Below are positions 50,585 to 59,205 of a DNA stretch of 64,000 bases, one piece after another. Position numbers and translations under genes: made by a program. Numbering within the stretch: the stretch's first letter is position 1; each line of letters begins with the position of its first letter. The stretch comes from Mycolicibacterium rutilum (GTDB lineage: Bacteria > Actinomycetota > Actinomycetes > Mycobacteriales > Mycobacteriaceae), in contig NZ_LT629971.1 of assembly GCF_900108565.1 (NCBI RefSeq), positions 1,178,001 to 1,242,000 of the forward strand. The letters run 5' to 3'. The notes under the pieces were generated by a model. The model was not told the DNA's origin. It ran no database searches and saw nothing but the letters and a program-made list of their open reading frames with translations.

Positions 50585-50613
50585 TCCGCCCGATTCCGAA
50601 AGGACCTGCGGAC

Positions 50614-52482
50614 GTGTGTGCGATCGTCGGCTATGTGGGACACCGGCCCGCCCGCGACATCGTGGTGAACGCACTGCGCCGGATGGAATATCGCGGCTAT
50701 GACTCGTCGGGAGTCGCATTACTCGATGGACACGGCGGACTGACCGTACGGAGACGTGCCGGCAGGTTGGCCAATCTCGAAATGGCGCTGGACGAAACCG
50801 TCGGCGACGTTCTCGCCGGCAGCACCGGCCTCGGCCACACCCGCTGGGCCTCACACGGCCGGCCCACGGACCGCAATGCTCATCCGCATCGGGATGCGAG
50901 TGGCAAGTTCGCCGTCGTACACAACGGCATCATCGAGAACTTCGCGTCCCTGCGAGCCCAGCTGGAGGTCGCCGGAGTCGAGTTCGCGAGCGACACCGAT
51001 TCTGAGGTCGCCGTGCACCTGGTGGCGCAGGCCTACCGCAGTGGGGCGACGGTCGGAGACTTCGAGGGCTCGGTGCTGTCGGTACTACGACGGCTCGAAG
51101 GCCACTTCACGCTGGTGTTCGCGTTCGCCGACGAGCCCGGCACCATCGTCGCCGCGCGCCGCTCGACCCCGCTGGTGGTCGGTGTGGGTGACGGCGAGAT
51201 GTTCATCGGCTCCGACGTGGCGGCATTCATTGAATACACTCGTGAGGCAGTCGAACTCGGTCAGGATCAGGCGGTGGTCATCACCGCCGACGAGTACCGG
51301 ATTTACGACTTCGCGGGGAACCGGGCGGACGGACATGCCCGGCCGTTCTATATCGACTGGGACCTGAGCGCCGCCGAGAAAGGTGGCTACGACTACTTCA
51401 TGCTCAAGGAGATCGCCGAGCAGCCGTCGGCTGTGGCCGACACGCTGCTGGGGCACTTCGATGACAACCGCATCGTGCTCGACGAGCAGCGGCTGTCCGA
51501 TCAGGAACTCCGCGAGATCGACAAGGTCTTCGTCGTCGCGTGCGGGACCGCCTACCACTCGGGCCTGCTCGCCAAGTACGCCATCGAGCACTGGACCCGA
51601 CTGCCCGTCGAGGTCGAGCTTGCGAGCGAATTCCGCTACCGCGACCCGGTTCTGGACCGCAGCACGCTAGTTATCGCGATCTCGCAATCCGGGGAGACCG
51701 CTGACACACTCGAAGCGGTGCGACACGCCAAGACTCAGAAGGCCAAGGTGCTCGCGATCTGTAATACCAACGGCAGTCAGATCCCGCGCGAAGCAGACGC
51801 GGTGCTATACACCCGCGCGGGACCGGAGATCGGAGTCGCGTCAACCAAGACGTTTCTTGCGCAGATCACGGCCAGTTACCTCGTGGGCCTGGCGCTCGCG
51901 CAGGCGCGCGGCACCAAGTACCCCGACGAGGTGGCGCGCGAATACCGCGAGCTCGAGGCCATGCCGGATCAGATCGAACGCGTTCTGGTCGGCGTGGATT
52001 CGGTGTCCGCGCTCGCCAAGCGCTTCGCGCTTTCGTCCGCGGTGCTGTTCGTAGGTCGCCACGTCGGCTACCCGGTGGCGCTCGAAGGTGCGCTCAAGCT
52101 CAAGGAACTTGCGTACATGCACGCCGAGGGCTTTGCGGCCGGTGAGCTCAAGCACGGCCCGATCGCGCTCATCGAGGGCGACCTGCCGGTCATCATCGTG
52201 ATGCCCTCCCCCAAGAGTGCGGTCACTCTGCATGCCAAGCTGCTGTCCAACATCCGCGAGATCCAGGCGCGCGGTGCAGTCACCATCGTCATCGCCGAAG
52301 AGGGCGACGACACGGTCGCTCCGTACGCGGATCACCTCATCGAGATACCCGCTGTATCGACTCTTTTTCAGCCATTGCTGGCAGTGATCCCGATGCAAGT
52401 GTTCGCCGCCGGGGTGGCGCAGGCCCGCGGCTACGATGTGGACAAGCCGCGCAACTTGGCCAAGTCGGTCACCGTCGAGTGA
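50614..52482 (+). CDS. glmS: Glutamine-fructose-6-phosphate aminotransferase (GlmS) paralogue
   Basis: This 622-residue enzyme has an N-terminal glutaminase with catalytic Cys2 (MCAIVGYVG; most GlmS read MCGIVGY) and RMEYRGYDSSGVAL, followed by two SIS isomerase domains (ACGTAYHSGLLAKY and SQSGETADTLEAV). The C-terminus ends AKSVTVE as is usual. It makes glucosamine 6-phosphate from fructose 6-phosphate and glutamine, the first step to UDP-GlcNAc. The context lacks the ribosomal and glmM genes that surround the housekeeping mycobacterial glmS, so this is probably a second copy. GTG start after GAAAGGACC. Confidence 0.87.
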   Translation: MCAIVGYVGHRPARDIVVNALRRMEYRGYDSSGVALLDGHGGLTVRRRAGRLANLEMALDETVGDVLAGSTGLGHTRWASHGRPTDRNAHPHRDASGKFAVVHNGIIENFASLRAQLEVAGVEFASDTDSEVAVHLVAQAYRSGATVGDFEGSVLSVLRRLEGHFTLVFAFADEPGTIVAARRSTPLVVGVGDGEMFIGSDVAAFIEYTREAVELGQDQAVVITADEYRIYDFAGNRADGHARPFYIDWDLSAAEKGGYDYFMLKEIAEQPSAVADTLLGHFDDNRIVLDEQRLSDQELREIDKVFVVACGTAYHSGLLAKYAIEHWTRLPVEVELASEFRYRDPVLDRSTLVIAISQSGETADTLEAVRHAKTQKAKVLAICNTNGSQIPREADAVLYTRAGPEIGVASTKTFLAQITASYLVGLALAQARGTKYPDEVAREYRELEAMPDQIERVLVGVDSVSALAKRFALSSAVLFVGRHVGYPVALEGALKLKELAYMHAEGFAAGELKHGPIALIEGDLPVIIVMPSPKSAVTLHAKLLSNIREIQARGAVTIVIAEEGDDTVAPYADHLIEIPAVSTLFQPLLAVIPMQVFAAGVAQARGYDVDKPRNLAKSVTVE

Positions 52483-52506
52483 ACCCCGCACACTCTGATT
52501 CGGCGC

Positions 52507-52577
52507 CTGCGCCAGCACCGCCGTCATTGCTGCCTGGCGCAGTTGTTGCCCATTGAGTAGCCACAACAACTTGCGCG
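52507..52577. terminator. Two overlapping hairpins between convergent genes
   Basis: CTGCGCCAG (52507-52515) pairs perfectly with CTGGCGCAG (52534-52542), and AGTTGTTG (52541-52548) pairs with CAACAACT (52564-52571), with further GC pairing outside. The two stems share bases 52541-52542 and so compete. They lie between the convergent glmS-like and ybhB-like genes, consistent with bidirectional termination. Confidence 0.5.
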
Positions 52578-52594
52578 CCTTGAAGCGTCACTGG

Positions 52595-53134
52595 TCAGGG
52601 CCGCTGGTAGACGCCGGTCAGTGTGCCGCGCGCGGTCGCGTACTGCCGTATCGCCTGCAAGAGTCGACTTTTGGTCTTGATGGTGCCGGGCACCGGATTG
52701 TTCAACGCAAACAGGTGGAAGCGGTAGTGGTGGCAGCCGTGGCCGGGTATGGGGCGGGGCCCTGAGTATCCATGCCCAAGCAGTGTTTTGATGAACCGAA
52801 AATCGGTGCTGGGGGCTACCAGGGCGTCTTCGTCGATGTGGTCGCGTTGAGGCTCGAGGATCGCTATCGTGTGCATCAGCGGGCGGGGCAGCGGAACGTC
52901 ATCGTCCTCAATGATCAGCACCAGCGCCTCTGTGCCCTGCGGAACCCCAGACCAGCGCAGCGCCGGAGATTGATTGTCCCCCACGCCTTCACCGGCATAC
53001 TTGACCGGAATGGTTCCGCCATCCTGGAAGGCGCCGCTGGTGACGGTGATCGTGTCGGGCACGTCGATCCCCGCCAACAAGCTGCGGTCACCACCTGCCC
53101 GAACACTACGTAACAGTCGGCCGAGACTGGTCAT
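52595..53134 (-). CDS. YbhB/YbcL (PEBP-like) family protein
   Basis: This 179-residue PEBP-fold protein shows [24 protein letters not shown], then [15 protein letters not shown] and [15 protein letters not shown], the conserved blocks of the YbhB/YbcL group of Raf-kinase-inhibitor-like proteins. These bind small ligands in a pocket lined by the DDD and HHYRF residues, and their bacterial function is mostly unknown. There is no signal peptide. The ATG overlaps the stop of the preceding remnant by ATGA, so it was once part of a longer operon with MmgE/PrpD. Confidence 0.85.
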   Translation of the reverse strand: MTSLGRLLRSVRAGGDRSLLAGIDVPDTITVTSGAFQDGGTIPVKYAGEGVGDNQSPALRWSGVPQGTEALVLIIEDDDVPLPRPLMHTIAILEPQRDHIDEDALVAPSTDFRFIKTLLGHGYSGPRPIPGHGCHHYRFHLFALNNPVPGTIKTKSRLLQAIRQYATARGTLTGVYQRP

Positions 53135-53286
53135 GCGCCGCCACCCGATCCGGCTGCCGGTAGGTAACCCTGCTCGGCCAGCCGCGGCAGGACACCGCCG
53201 CTGGCCAGAATGTCGAGAAGCAGGTCAGGCAATGCAGGCACTTCGAGGAAATCCTCTAGGCGCGCCGGGATTCGGTGGTCGTAGAC
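53131..53286 (-). pseudogene. C-terminal remnant of an aconitase-swivel (LeuD-like) protein
   Basis: Directly after the MmgE/PrpD stop a frame of about 51 codons reads [20 protein letters not shown] and then SGGVLPRL. This resembles the C-terminal end of archaeal-type isopropylmalate/homoaconitate dehydratase small subunits, where a PLPxFLLEIL-AGGL segment ends the protein. It has no start codon in frame after the MmgE stop. A TGATG-coupled ATG at 53287 opens another frame, [10 protein letters not shown], that stops after ten codons. A deletion or frameshift has left only the tail. The family assignment is tentative. Confidence 0.4.
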
Positions 53287-53287
53287 A

Positions 53288-54739
53288 TCAGTCCAGTGCC
53301 CTTCCCGCCGGGCCGGAGAGCAGCTCCACCAGCGGTGCGACATCGTCGGCCTCCGGTAGCCCGAGGACCGCGTGCCGGATCGCGGCGGCACGGTCGTCGG
53401 ATATGACAGCACTGACCAGGTTGTGGAACTTGGTCATGACCTCGTCGTTGGTGACGGGGTCGGATGGGTTGCCGTGCGGCGCGAGCACCGATGCCGTTTC
53501 GGTGCGGCCGTCGCTGAAGGTCAGAGTCAGGTGTGTCTGGAAGCGCTCGGTGGGCGCCGATTCGTCGATGCTGGAGTCTAATTCGACGTGTGTGCGATCC
53601 AGTAGCCGCCACACGTCGTCGGTGTCGAGGCGCTCAGCGGTGAACTGCTGCGGTAACGCGACACCGTCGAGCAGTGTCACCGTGGCGGCGTAGCCGATGT
53701 TCATCTGGGCGCCGATCGCCGTCAGCGGCCGTTGCGGCTGCCACCAGCCGTGGTGGTACACGACGTCGCCGACACGGATGTCGATGCGGTCGATCATGCG
53801 GCCGTTCAGGCGGTTTCGGAGGGTGCGCGCGGCCTCGACGACACCGTGCAGGCCGCCCATGACCGCCCAGGACTTCACCATGATCGCGGTGGTCTCCCAG
53901 CGGTCGCCGAGGTCGCGGGTGATCGCGGCGGCGTCGGGGTGGTGGCCCTCGCCGTAGACCGCCAGGAATCCGCCGTAGGGCCGCACGAGTACCTGGTCGA
54001 TGCCGGTGTAACCGGACTGCGCGAGCGCGGCGGAGTAGAAACCGTTACGGGCGGCGAAGCCGTGTTGCATCCGCTTGCCCATCGCCTCGTACTGGGCCGA
54101 CATCAGCCCCGCCGACTGGGTGGCGGCGAAGCCGACCGCGTCCTCGAGCTGCTCGCCGTCCAGGCCGCGGACCTTGCCGCACGCCAGCGCGGTGGCGATC
54201 CCGCCGAAGACCGGGCCGGAATGCCAACCGCGGGAGAGCATCTCGGCGCCTCCTAATGCGAGACCGATCCGCGGGCCGGTCTCGAAACCGACGATCGTCG
54301 CCAGCAGCAGTTCCCGCCCGCTCACCGGCCGGTCCAGGTGGGCCGCCGTCGCGAGCAGTGCCGGGACCACCAGCGAGGCCGAGTGCAGCGGTGCCAGGGG
54401 ATGAAAGTCGTCGAGTTCGAAGCCCTGGATGAAGGTGCTGTTGAGCAGGGCGGCGCCGGCTGGTGTGGTCGTGCGCCCCGTGCCGATGACGGCGGCGGCA
54501 CCGTGGCCCTCGATGCCCAACACCGCGTCGGTGGCGAGGCGCGACCACGGCAATTGCGCGCCGACCAGTGCGCAGCCGATGCCGTCCAACACCAGGTGGG
54601 CTGCCCGCACCCGGACCGGGTCGGGCACCTGGCGCCATTCGAGTGTGCGCACCCAGTTCACCAGCCGGCCCGTCGGGCCGTCGGGGGCGCTGGGGCCGTG
54701 GCCGGTGGCGTCCACCGTGTGCTCGGTCAATGTGCTCAT
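53288..54739 (-). CDS. MmgE/PrpD family protein
   Basis: This 483-residue member of the MmgE/PrpD family has an N-terminal helical domain with [39 protein letters not shown] (conserved Asp and His) and [12 protein letters not shown], plus a C-terminal lid domain. Known enzymes are 2-methylcitrate dehydratase, iminodisuccinate epimerase and cis-aconitate decarboxylase, which all act on branched tricarboxylates or dicarboxylates. The neighbouring swivel-domain remnant and IclR regulator suggest a carboxylic-acid catabolic operon, now incomplete. ATG 54739 was chosen. Confidence 0.87.
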   Translation of the reverse strand: MSTLTEHTVDATGHGPSAPDGPTGRLVNWVRTLEWRQVPDPVRVRAAHLVLDGIGCALVGAQLPWSRLATDAVLGIEGHGAAAVIGTGRTTTPAGAALLNSTFIQGFELDDFHPLAPLHSASLVVPALLATAAHLDRPVSGRELLLATIVGFETGPRIGLALGGAEMLSRGWHSGPVFGGIATALACGKVRGLDGEQLEDAVGFAATQSAGLMSAQYEAMGKRMQHGFAARNGFYSAALAQSGYTGIDQVLVRPYGGFLAVYGEGHHPDAAAITRDLGDRWETTAIMVKSWAVMGGLHGVVEAARTLRNRLNGRMIDRIDIRVGDVVYHHGWWQPQRPLTAIGAQMNIGYAATVTLLDGVALPQQFTAERLDTDDVWRLLDRTHVELDSSIDESAPTERFQTHLTLTFSDGRTETASVLAPHGNPSDPVTNDEVMTKFHNLVSAVISDDRAAAIRHAVLGLPEADDVAPLVELLSGPAGRALD

Positions 54740-54778
54740 GCACCCATTGCAGGGACCGGGTCCTCTAGACGCCAGCCA

Positions 54779-54797
54779 ACTTGCGTAATCCGCAAGT
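54779..54797. promoter_or_regulatory. IclR operator
   Basis: ACTTGCGTAATCCGCAAGT has perfect 7-bp arms (54779-54785 and 54791-54797) around a 5-base centre. It lies in the 69-base divergent space between the MmgE/PrpD gene and iclR, 11 bases before the iclR start, and is well placed to control both genes. Confidence 0.7.
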
Positions 54798-54808
54798 ACG
54801 CTGGTGGC

Positions 54809-55579
54809 GTGGCTACGACCGCGCTGCGCGGGCTGCAGATGCTGGAGACCCTCGCCGGAATGCGCCAGCCCGCGACGCTGCGCGACGTCGCGGCACGGGC
54901 CGGGCTCTCGGAGTCGAACGCGTTCCGCATCCTGCAGGCACTCGAGAACGAGGGCTACCTGCACCACCTCGGGCGGTCCGGCTACCGGTTGGCCAGCCGA
55001 GCGATGGCGCTGGCCACCGTCATCGGTCCACGACCGGCGATGCTCCGCCTGATGCACCCGGTCGTCGCCCGACTGGCCGCCGTCAGCGGTGAGGCCGCCG
55101 TGGTGCACCTGCGGGCCGGCGAGTTCCGGGTGTTGGTGTTGGGCGTCCCGGCGCCGTCGGACCCGCTGCTGGATCCGGCCGGCGTGCTCGGGGAACGCTC
55201 ACCGCTGGCAGCCGGCGCCAGCGGCCGGATCATCCTGGCGTACCTACCCGAGTCGGAGCGCGCCGACGTCGACCTCCACGGCGTCACGCCCGAGCAGCTC
55301 GCCGCCATTCGCGATCGGGGCTACGAGACGTCCTACGGCGAGAACCACCCCGGCATCAACGGCATCTCCGTACCACTGCTGGCCACGCCGGACGATCCGA
55401 CCGGCACACCAATCGTGTTGGGGTCCATGACGATTGCCGGACCGGCGGAGCGACTGACGCCGCACACGGTGGCGCGCTTGGTGGGCCCGCTGCAGGGCGC
55501 GTGTCGAGATCTCAGCCCGCGGCTGGCCGCACTGCTCGGACCCAATCCGGGCAGCACCATCGAAGCTCTCGATCTCTAG
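54809..55579 (+). CDS. IclR-family regulator of the MmgE/PrpD gene
   Basis: This 256-residue IclR protein has an N-terminal winged helix (residues about 6-60, TLRDVAARAGLSESNAFRILQALENEGYL) and an effector domain with GERSPLAAGASGRIILAYLPE and IRDRGYETSYGENHPGINGISVPLL, the GAF-like ligand pocket of the family. GTG 54809 follows a compact intergenic region that contains the operator. Divergence from MmgE/PrpD makes that gene the obvious target. The inducer is probably the tricarboxylate or dicarboxylate used by that enzyme. Confidence 0.87.
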   Translation: MATTALRGLQMLETLAGMRQPATLRDVAARAGLSESNAFRILQALENEGYLHHLGRSGYRLASRAMALATVIGPRPAMLRLMHPVVARLAAVSGEAAVVHLRAGEFRVLVLGVPAPSDPLLDPAGVLGERSPLAAGASGRIILAYLPESERADVDLHGVTPEQLAAIRDRGYETSYGENHPGINGISVPLLATPDDPTGTPIVLGSMTIAGPAERLTPHTVARLVGPLQGACRDLSPRLAALLGPNPGSTIEALDL

Positions 55580-55655
55580 CGCCGGCATCGCGCCGAGTGT
55601 GGGGTCGACGCACACCGTCCGCGGGTTCAGCGTGCGGGTAACCCACGTTCGCCGG

Positions 55656-57044
55656 TCAGCCGGTGAAGCCCTCTCCCGCTGTCGAGCGGTCGTGATGGGT
55701 GTAGGTCAGGGGGATGTCCTTACCGCGGGCGATCTTGTTCAGTGTCGCGATGCGCTCACGCGCGGCCGCTCCGGTCCGCTTCCGGTGCTCTCGGATCGGG
55801 TTGGACCACGGCAGCCGGTCAGCCACCCGCGCGATGCCGACGTTGACCTTGGCGATGTTCTCGAACACGCGGATCCGCCGTTGGAAGTTGTAGCCCAGCG
55901 GCTCGAACAGGGTGCCCGCGACCATCGCCTCGATCTGGCGGTAGCCGAACACCACGCTGGCCGGGACCAGCGCGACGCTCGCGGTGAGCTGATTGACGTG
56001 TCGTGCCACCAGCTTTCGCGCCCAGCCGGGGAGGGTTTCGGTCAGGGTCATCAGGTGCGCCGGGCCGGCGATGGCGTCGACAAGTTGGGCACGCCACGGC
56101 GACGGGTTGCCACCGCGGGCCAGCACGTAGTTCAAGGACTTGATCAGCTCGAGACCGTCGGCGGAGTGCAGCCGCTCGGGCGCTCCCCAGAGCCGGCCCG
56201 AGAACGACGAGTACTCCGCCAGGTCTTCGAGTTCTTGGCGCGTGAGCTTCCGTCCGAATGCGTGGTCGACGAGTCGGCCGAGCAACATGCCGCTGCCGAA
56301 TCCGAGCAGCGAGGTGACCGGAATCGGTTCGCCGAACTTGAGATAGACGTCGTCGCCCCATTTGCGGCGCAGCCCGCGGCTGACGATCGCGTGCATCAAC
56401 CGCACCCGCACCACGTCCTGGAAGGCATCGGAGTGTCGGTCGAAGATGTCGGGCAGGGTGAACTCCGCGAACACCCGCGCGGTCTCGATGAAACGCCGGG
56501 GTCCGTCGTCGGCGAACCGGCCGGTGGCGCCGGTGGCCGCAGAGATGTCGCCGGTCATCGCGGTCTCGTAGAACGCCCACCCGCGGATGATCATCGTCGC
56601 CGCCACGGTGGCCGACATCGCCAGCATCCGGCCGCGTTCGGCGGCGGCGAGGTCGAACTGGCCCGGCAGTTGATCGAGGTGCTCGAAGAGTTCGACGAAC
56701 TCTTTCGGAGGATCGTCGAGTGTTTCGATTCCCTGGGTCAACGCCTGTTCGAACAGGGCCCGGCCCTGCTCGTGGCCGATCCGCTCGAAGGCGTCGACCA
56801 CGCCGATCATGTGCTCGTCGGCCTGCCAGAAGTAGTCATCGCGCAGGCGGGTGATGGTGTTCGGCTCGACCTCTTTGTCGATGTCGATCCAGTCACCGAA
56901 AATGAACTCGCGCATCTGGCGCCACTGGGTGGCGAAATGGTCACGGCCCGGCGGGATGGGCCGCAGCGGCCGGTCGGGGTGGTCGCGTCGATTGAACTCG
57001 ACGTCCTCGAGGGAGATCTCTTGACGTTCACCGGTCACGGTCAT
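55656..57044 (-). CDS. Oxygenase MpaB family (DUF2236) protein
   Basis: This is a 462-residue, all-helical protein. The segment VVRVRLMHAIVSRGLRR contains the conserved R-x-x-H-A pattern of the MpaB/DUF2236 family, related to the heme-containing latex-clearing protein Lcp. HLMTLTETLPGWARKLVARHVN and the C-terminal basic region follow. Members are probably heme-dependent oxygenases; reactions are known for only a few. No signal peptide is seen. It lies divergent from the nitroreductase-like gene with a 99-base space. Confidence 0.8.
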   Translation of the reverse strand: MTVTGERQEISLEDVEFNRRDHPDRPLRPIPPGRDHFATQWRQMREFIFGDWIDIDKEVEPNTITRLRDDYFWQADEHMIGVVDAFERIGHEQGRALFEQALTQGIETLDDPPKEFVELFEHLDQLPGQFDLAAAERGRMLAMSATVAATMIIRGWAFYETAMTGDISAATGATGRFADDGPRRFIETARVFAEFTLPDIFDRHSDAFQDVVRVRLMHAIVSRGLRRKWGDDVYLKFGEPIPVTSLLGFGSGMLLGRLVDHAFGRKLTRQELEDLAEYSSFSGRLWGAPERLHSADGLELIKSLNYVLARGGNPSPWRAQLVDAIAGPAHLMTLTETLPGWARKLVARHVNQLTASVALVPASVVFGYRQIEAMVAGTLFEPLGYNFQRRIRVFENIAKVNVGIARVADRLPWSNPIREHRKRTGAAARERIATLNKIARGKDIPLTYTHHDRSTAGEGFTG

Positions 57045-57143
57045 GAAGTGCGTCCATTCGCAGAGGGCATCAGCGTCGAAGCTATCTCAGGATGCCCGGT
57101 TATGTGAACGGTGGTTCCGGCTCGGCCGCGGTTTCGGGTCACA

Positions 57144-57974
57144 ATGGACGACGTGGATGCCGCCTTCCCCGACACCTCGACGTTGGAGCGCGTCCTCGAC
57201 CTCGCAGCAAATGCGCCGTCGGCGGGTAATGCGCAGCCGTGGCGATGGCTCGTCGGCCGTCGCGGTGTGCAATTGGCCGCCGACTGGCAGCGCCGCCGCG
57301 GTGACAGCAGATCCGACCGCGGCGATGTCCTCCTGAGCTGTGGTGCTGTGCTGCACCACTGTGTGGTCGCGCTCGCCGCCGCGGGCTGGGCGAGCCGGGT
57401 TCACCGGTTCCCCGAGGCCGAGGTGCTGGCGTCGATCTCGCTCGACCCGCGGCCGGCCGGGGCCGGCAGCCTTGAACTGGCCGAGGCGATTTCGCGTCGT
57501 CGCGCGGACCGCCGGCCCTTTCGGGGCACACTGCCTGCCGGCACGATCGAACAGCTCGTCGTCCGCGCGGCGCGGTTCGACGTCGAGGTTTCTGTGGTGC
57601 CGACCGCTCGCTGGGCCCGGCTCGGGGAGGCCGAGTATGCGTTGCGGTACGACGACGATGGGGCGCAGCAGCTCGACGAGGAGGCCGCGATGCTGGTGCT
57701 GGCGACCGGAACCGACAACGACCTGGCGCGGCTGCGTGCGGGCGAGGCGCTCAGCGACCTGACACTCGCGGCGGCGGCCCTCGGACTGGTGACGTGTCCG
57801 CTGACGGAGCCGTTGCGGGATCCGCGCAGCCGGTTGGCGTTGGCGTGCGAGGTTTTCGACGGCGCCGCGTATCCACAGGCGTTGATCCGGCTCGGGCAGC
57901 AGTCTGTGGGTGAGCCGCTTCCGCCGCCGGGGCGGCGGCCGGTCGCAGAGACGACCACGTTCGCGCTGGGATAG
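57144..57974 (+). CDS. Nitroreductase-fold protein, Acg-like
   Basis: This 276-residue protein has NAPSAGNAQPWRW near residue 22, the FMN-binding opening typical of mycobacterial Acg/nitroreductase-like proteins, and RRRADRRPF near 120. It is about 50 residues shorter than Acg (Rv2032). Acg proteins keep the fold but lack reductase activity and sequester FMN. Whether this one reduces substrates is unclear. ATG 57144 was chosen; an upstream GTG at 57111 would add 11 residues. Stop-to-stop distance to the convergent ilvA is 15 bases. Confidence 0.75.
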   Translation: MDDVDAAFPDTSTLERVLDLAANAPSAGNAQPWRWLVGRRGVQLAADWQRRRGDSRSDRGDVLLSCGAVLHHCVVALAAAGWASRVHRFPEAEVLASISLDPRPAGAGSLELAEAISRRRADRRPFRGTLPAGTIEQLVVRAARFDVEVSVVPTARWARLGEAEYALRYDDDGAQQLDEEAAMLVLATGTDNDLARLRAGEALSDLTLAAAALGLVTCPLTEPLRDPRSRLALACEVFDGAAYPQALIRLGQQSVGEPLPPPGRRPVAETTTFALG

Positions 57975-57989
57975 CGGAGCACGAACGTC

Positions 57990-59204
57990 TCAGACGGAGA
58001 CGGTAAAGCCGGCACCGCTGAGGGTGTCCAGAACATCCTGTCGATGGGCCGGACCCCGGGTTTCGACGGTGAGCATCACCTCGACTTCGTTCAGGGCCAG
58101 TGTGGGCGTCGTGCGGGAGTGCACGACGTCGAGCACGCTTGCGCCGGTTTCGCTGACCACGCCGAGCAATCGACTGAGCCCGCCGGGGCGGTCAGGAATG
58201 GTGACTCGCACCGCCAGATACCGGCCGGCGGCACGTAGACCATGCGTGAGCACATGGGTGAGTACCAGCGGGTCGATGTTGCCGCCGGACAGAACGGCGC
58301 ACACCGGGCCGTGCAGCTCGAGGTCGAGGGCCGATGTCATCAGCGCCGCGACAGCCGCTGCGCCGGCAGGCTCGACGATCAACTTCGCACGCTCCATGCA
58401 GAGCAACAGGGCGCGGGAGAGTGCTTCTTCGCTGACGGTCTGGACCGAGTGGGCGAATTGTTTGACATGCGCATAGGGAACCACCCCCGGCAGCGCGACA
58501 GCGATACCGTCGGCCATCGTCTGCATCGACTCCGCGCGCACGGGTTGTCCGGCGGCCAACGAACTGGGCCAAGCGGCAGCACTCGCGGACTGGACCCCGA
58601 TCACTTGGACCTGAGGCGCCAAATAGTTCGCGGCTGAGGCTATTCCGGCGAGCAGGCCGCCTCCGCCGGTCGGCACGACGATGGTCGCGACATCCGGGAT
58701 CTGTTCGATGATCTCCAATCCGACGGTGCCTTGGCCGGCGACCACGTCGGCATGGTCGAAGGGGTGGATCAAGACTGCTCCGTGGTGTTCGGCGTACTCG
58801 CGGGCAGCGACCAGGGCGTCGTCGATCGTCTCGCCGGCCAGGTGGACTTGCGCGCCGTAAGCCTTGGTGGCCACCAGCTTTGGCAGCGCGACGTTGACCG
58901 GCATGAAGACTGTCGACGCGATCCCGAGCTCTGTCGCGGCCCATGCGACTCCCTGCGCGTGGTTGCCGGCGCTGGCGGCGACGACGCCGCGCTCCCGTTC
59001 GTCGCGGGATAGGTTCGCGATCCGGTTGTATGCCCCCCGCGGTTTGAACGAGCCTGTGCGTTGCAGGTTTTCGCACTTGAAGTACACCTGTTGGCCGATT
59101 CGCTCCGACAGCACGCGCGAGGCGATGACCGGCGTGCGTCGAACCACCGGACCCAGACGTTCAGCGGCCGCCGCTATCTGTTCCCTCGAAATCAGCTGCG
59201 TCAC
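57990..59204 (-). CDS. ilvA: Threonine ammonia-lyase (dehydratase) with ACT domain
   Basis: This 404-residue PLP enzyme has the cofactor Lys in RTGSFKPRGAYNR near residue 45, SAGNHAQGVAWAA as the phosphate-side loop and VVPTGGGGLLAGIA as the Gly loop. Residues about 325-404 form a single ACT domain (VRVTIPDRPGGLSRLLGVVSE) for allosteric control. It deaminates threonine to 2-oxobutyrate, and relatives also use serine. GTG 59204 follows GAGGTGAA and lies one base after the permease stop. The pair may form a catabolic unit for threonine or serine uptake and use. Confidence 0.88.
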   Translation of the reverse strand: MTQLISREQIAAAAERLGPVVRRTPVIASRVLSERIGQQVYFKCENLQRTGSFKPRGAYNRIANLSRDERERGVVAASAGNHAQGVAWAATELGIASTVFMPVNVALPKLVATKAYGAQVHLAGETIDDALVAAREYAEHHGAVLIHPFDHADVVAGQGTVGLEIIEQIPDVATIVVPTGGGGLLAGIASAANYLAPQVQVIGVQSASAAAWPSSLAAGQPVRAESMQTMADGIAVALPGVVPYAHVKQFAHSVQTVSEEALSRALLLCMERAKLIVEPAGAAAVAALMTSALDLELHGPVCAVLSGGNIDPLVLTHVLTHGLRAAGRYLAVRVTIPDRPGGLSRLLGVVSETGASVLDVVHSRTTPTLALNEVEVMLTVETRGPAHRQDVLDTLSGAGFTVSV

Positions 59205-59205
59205 T

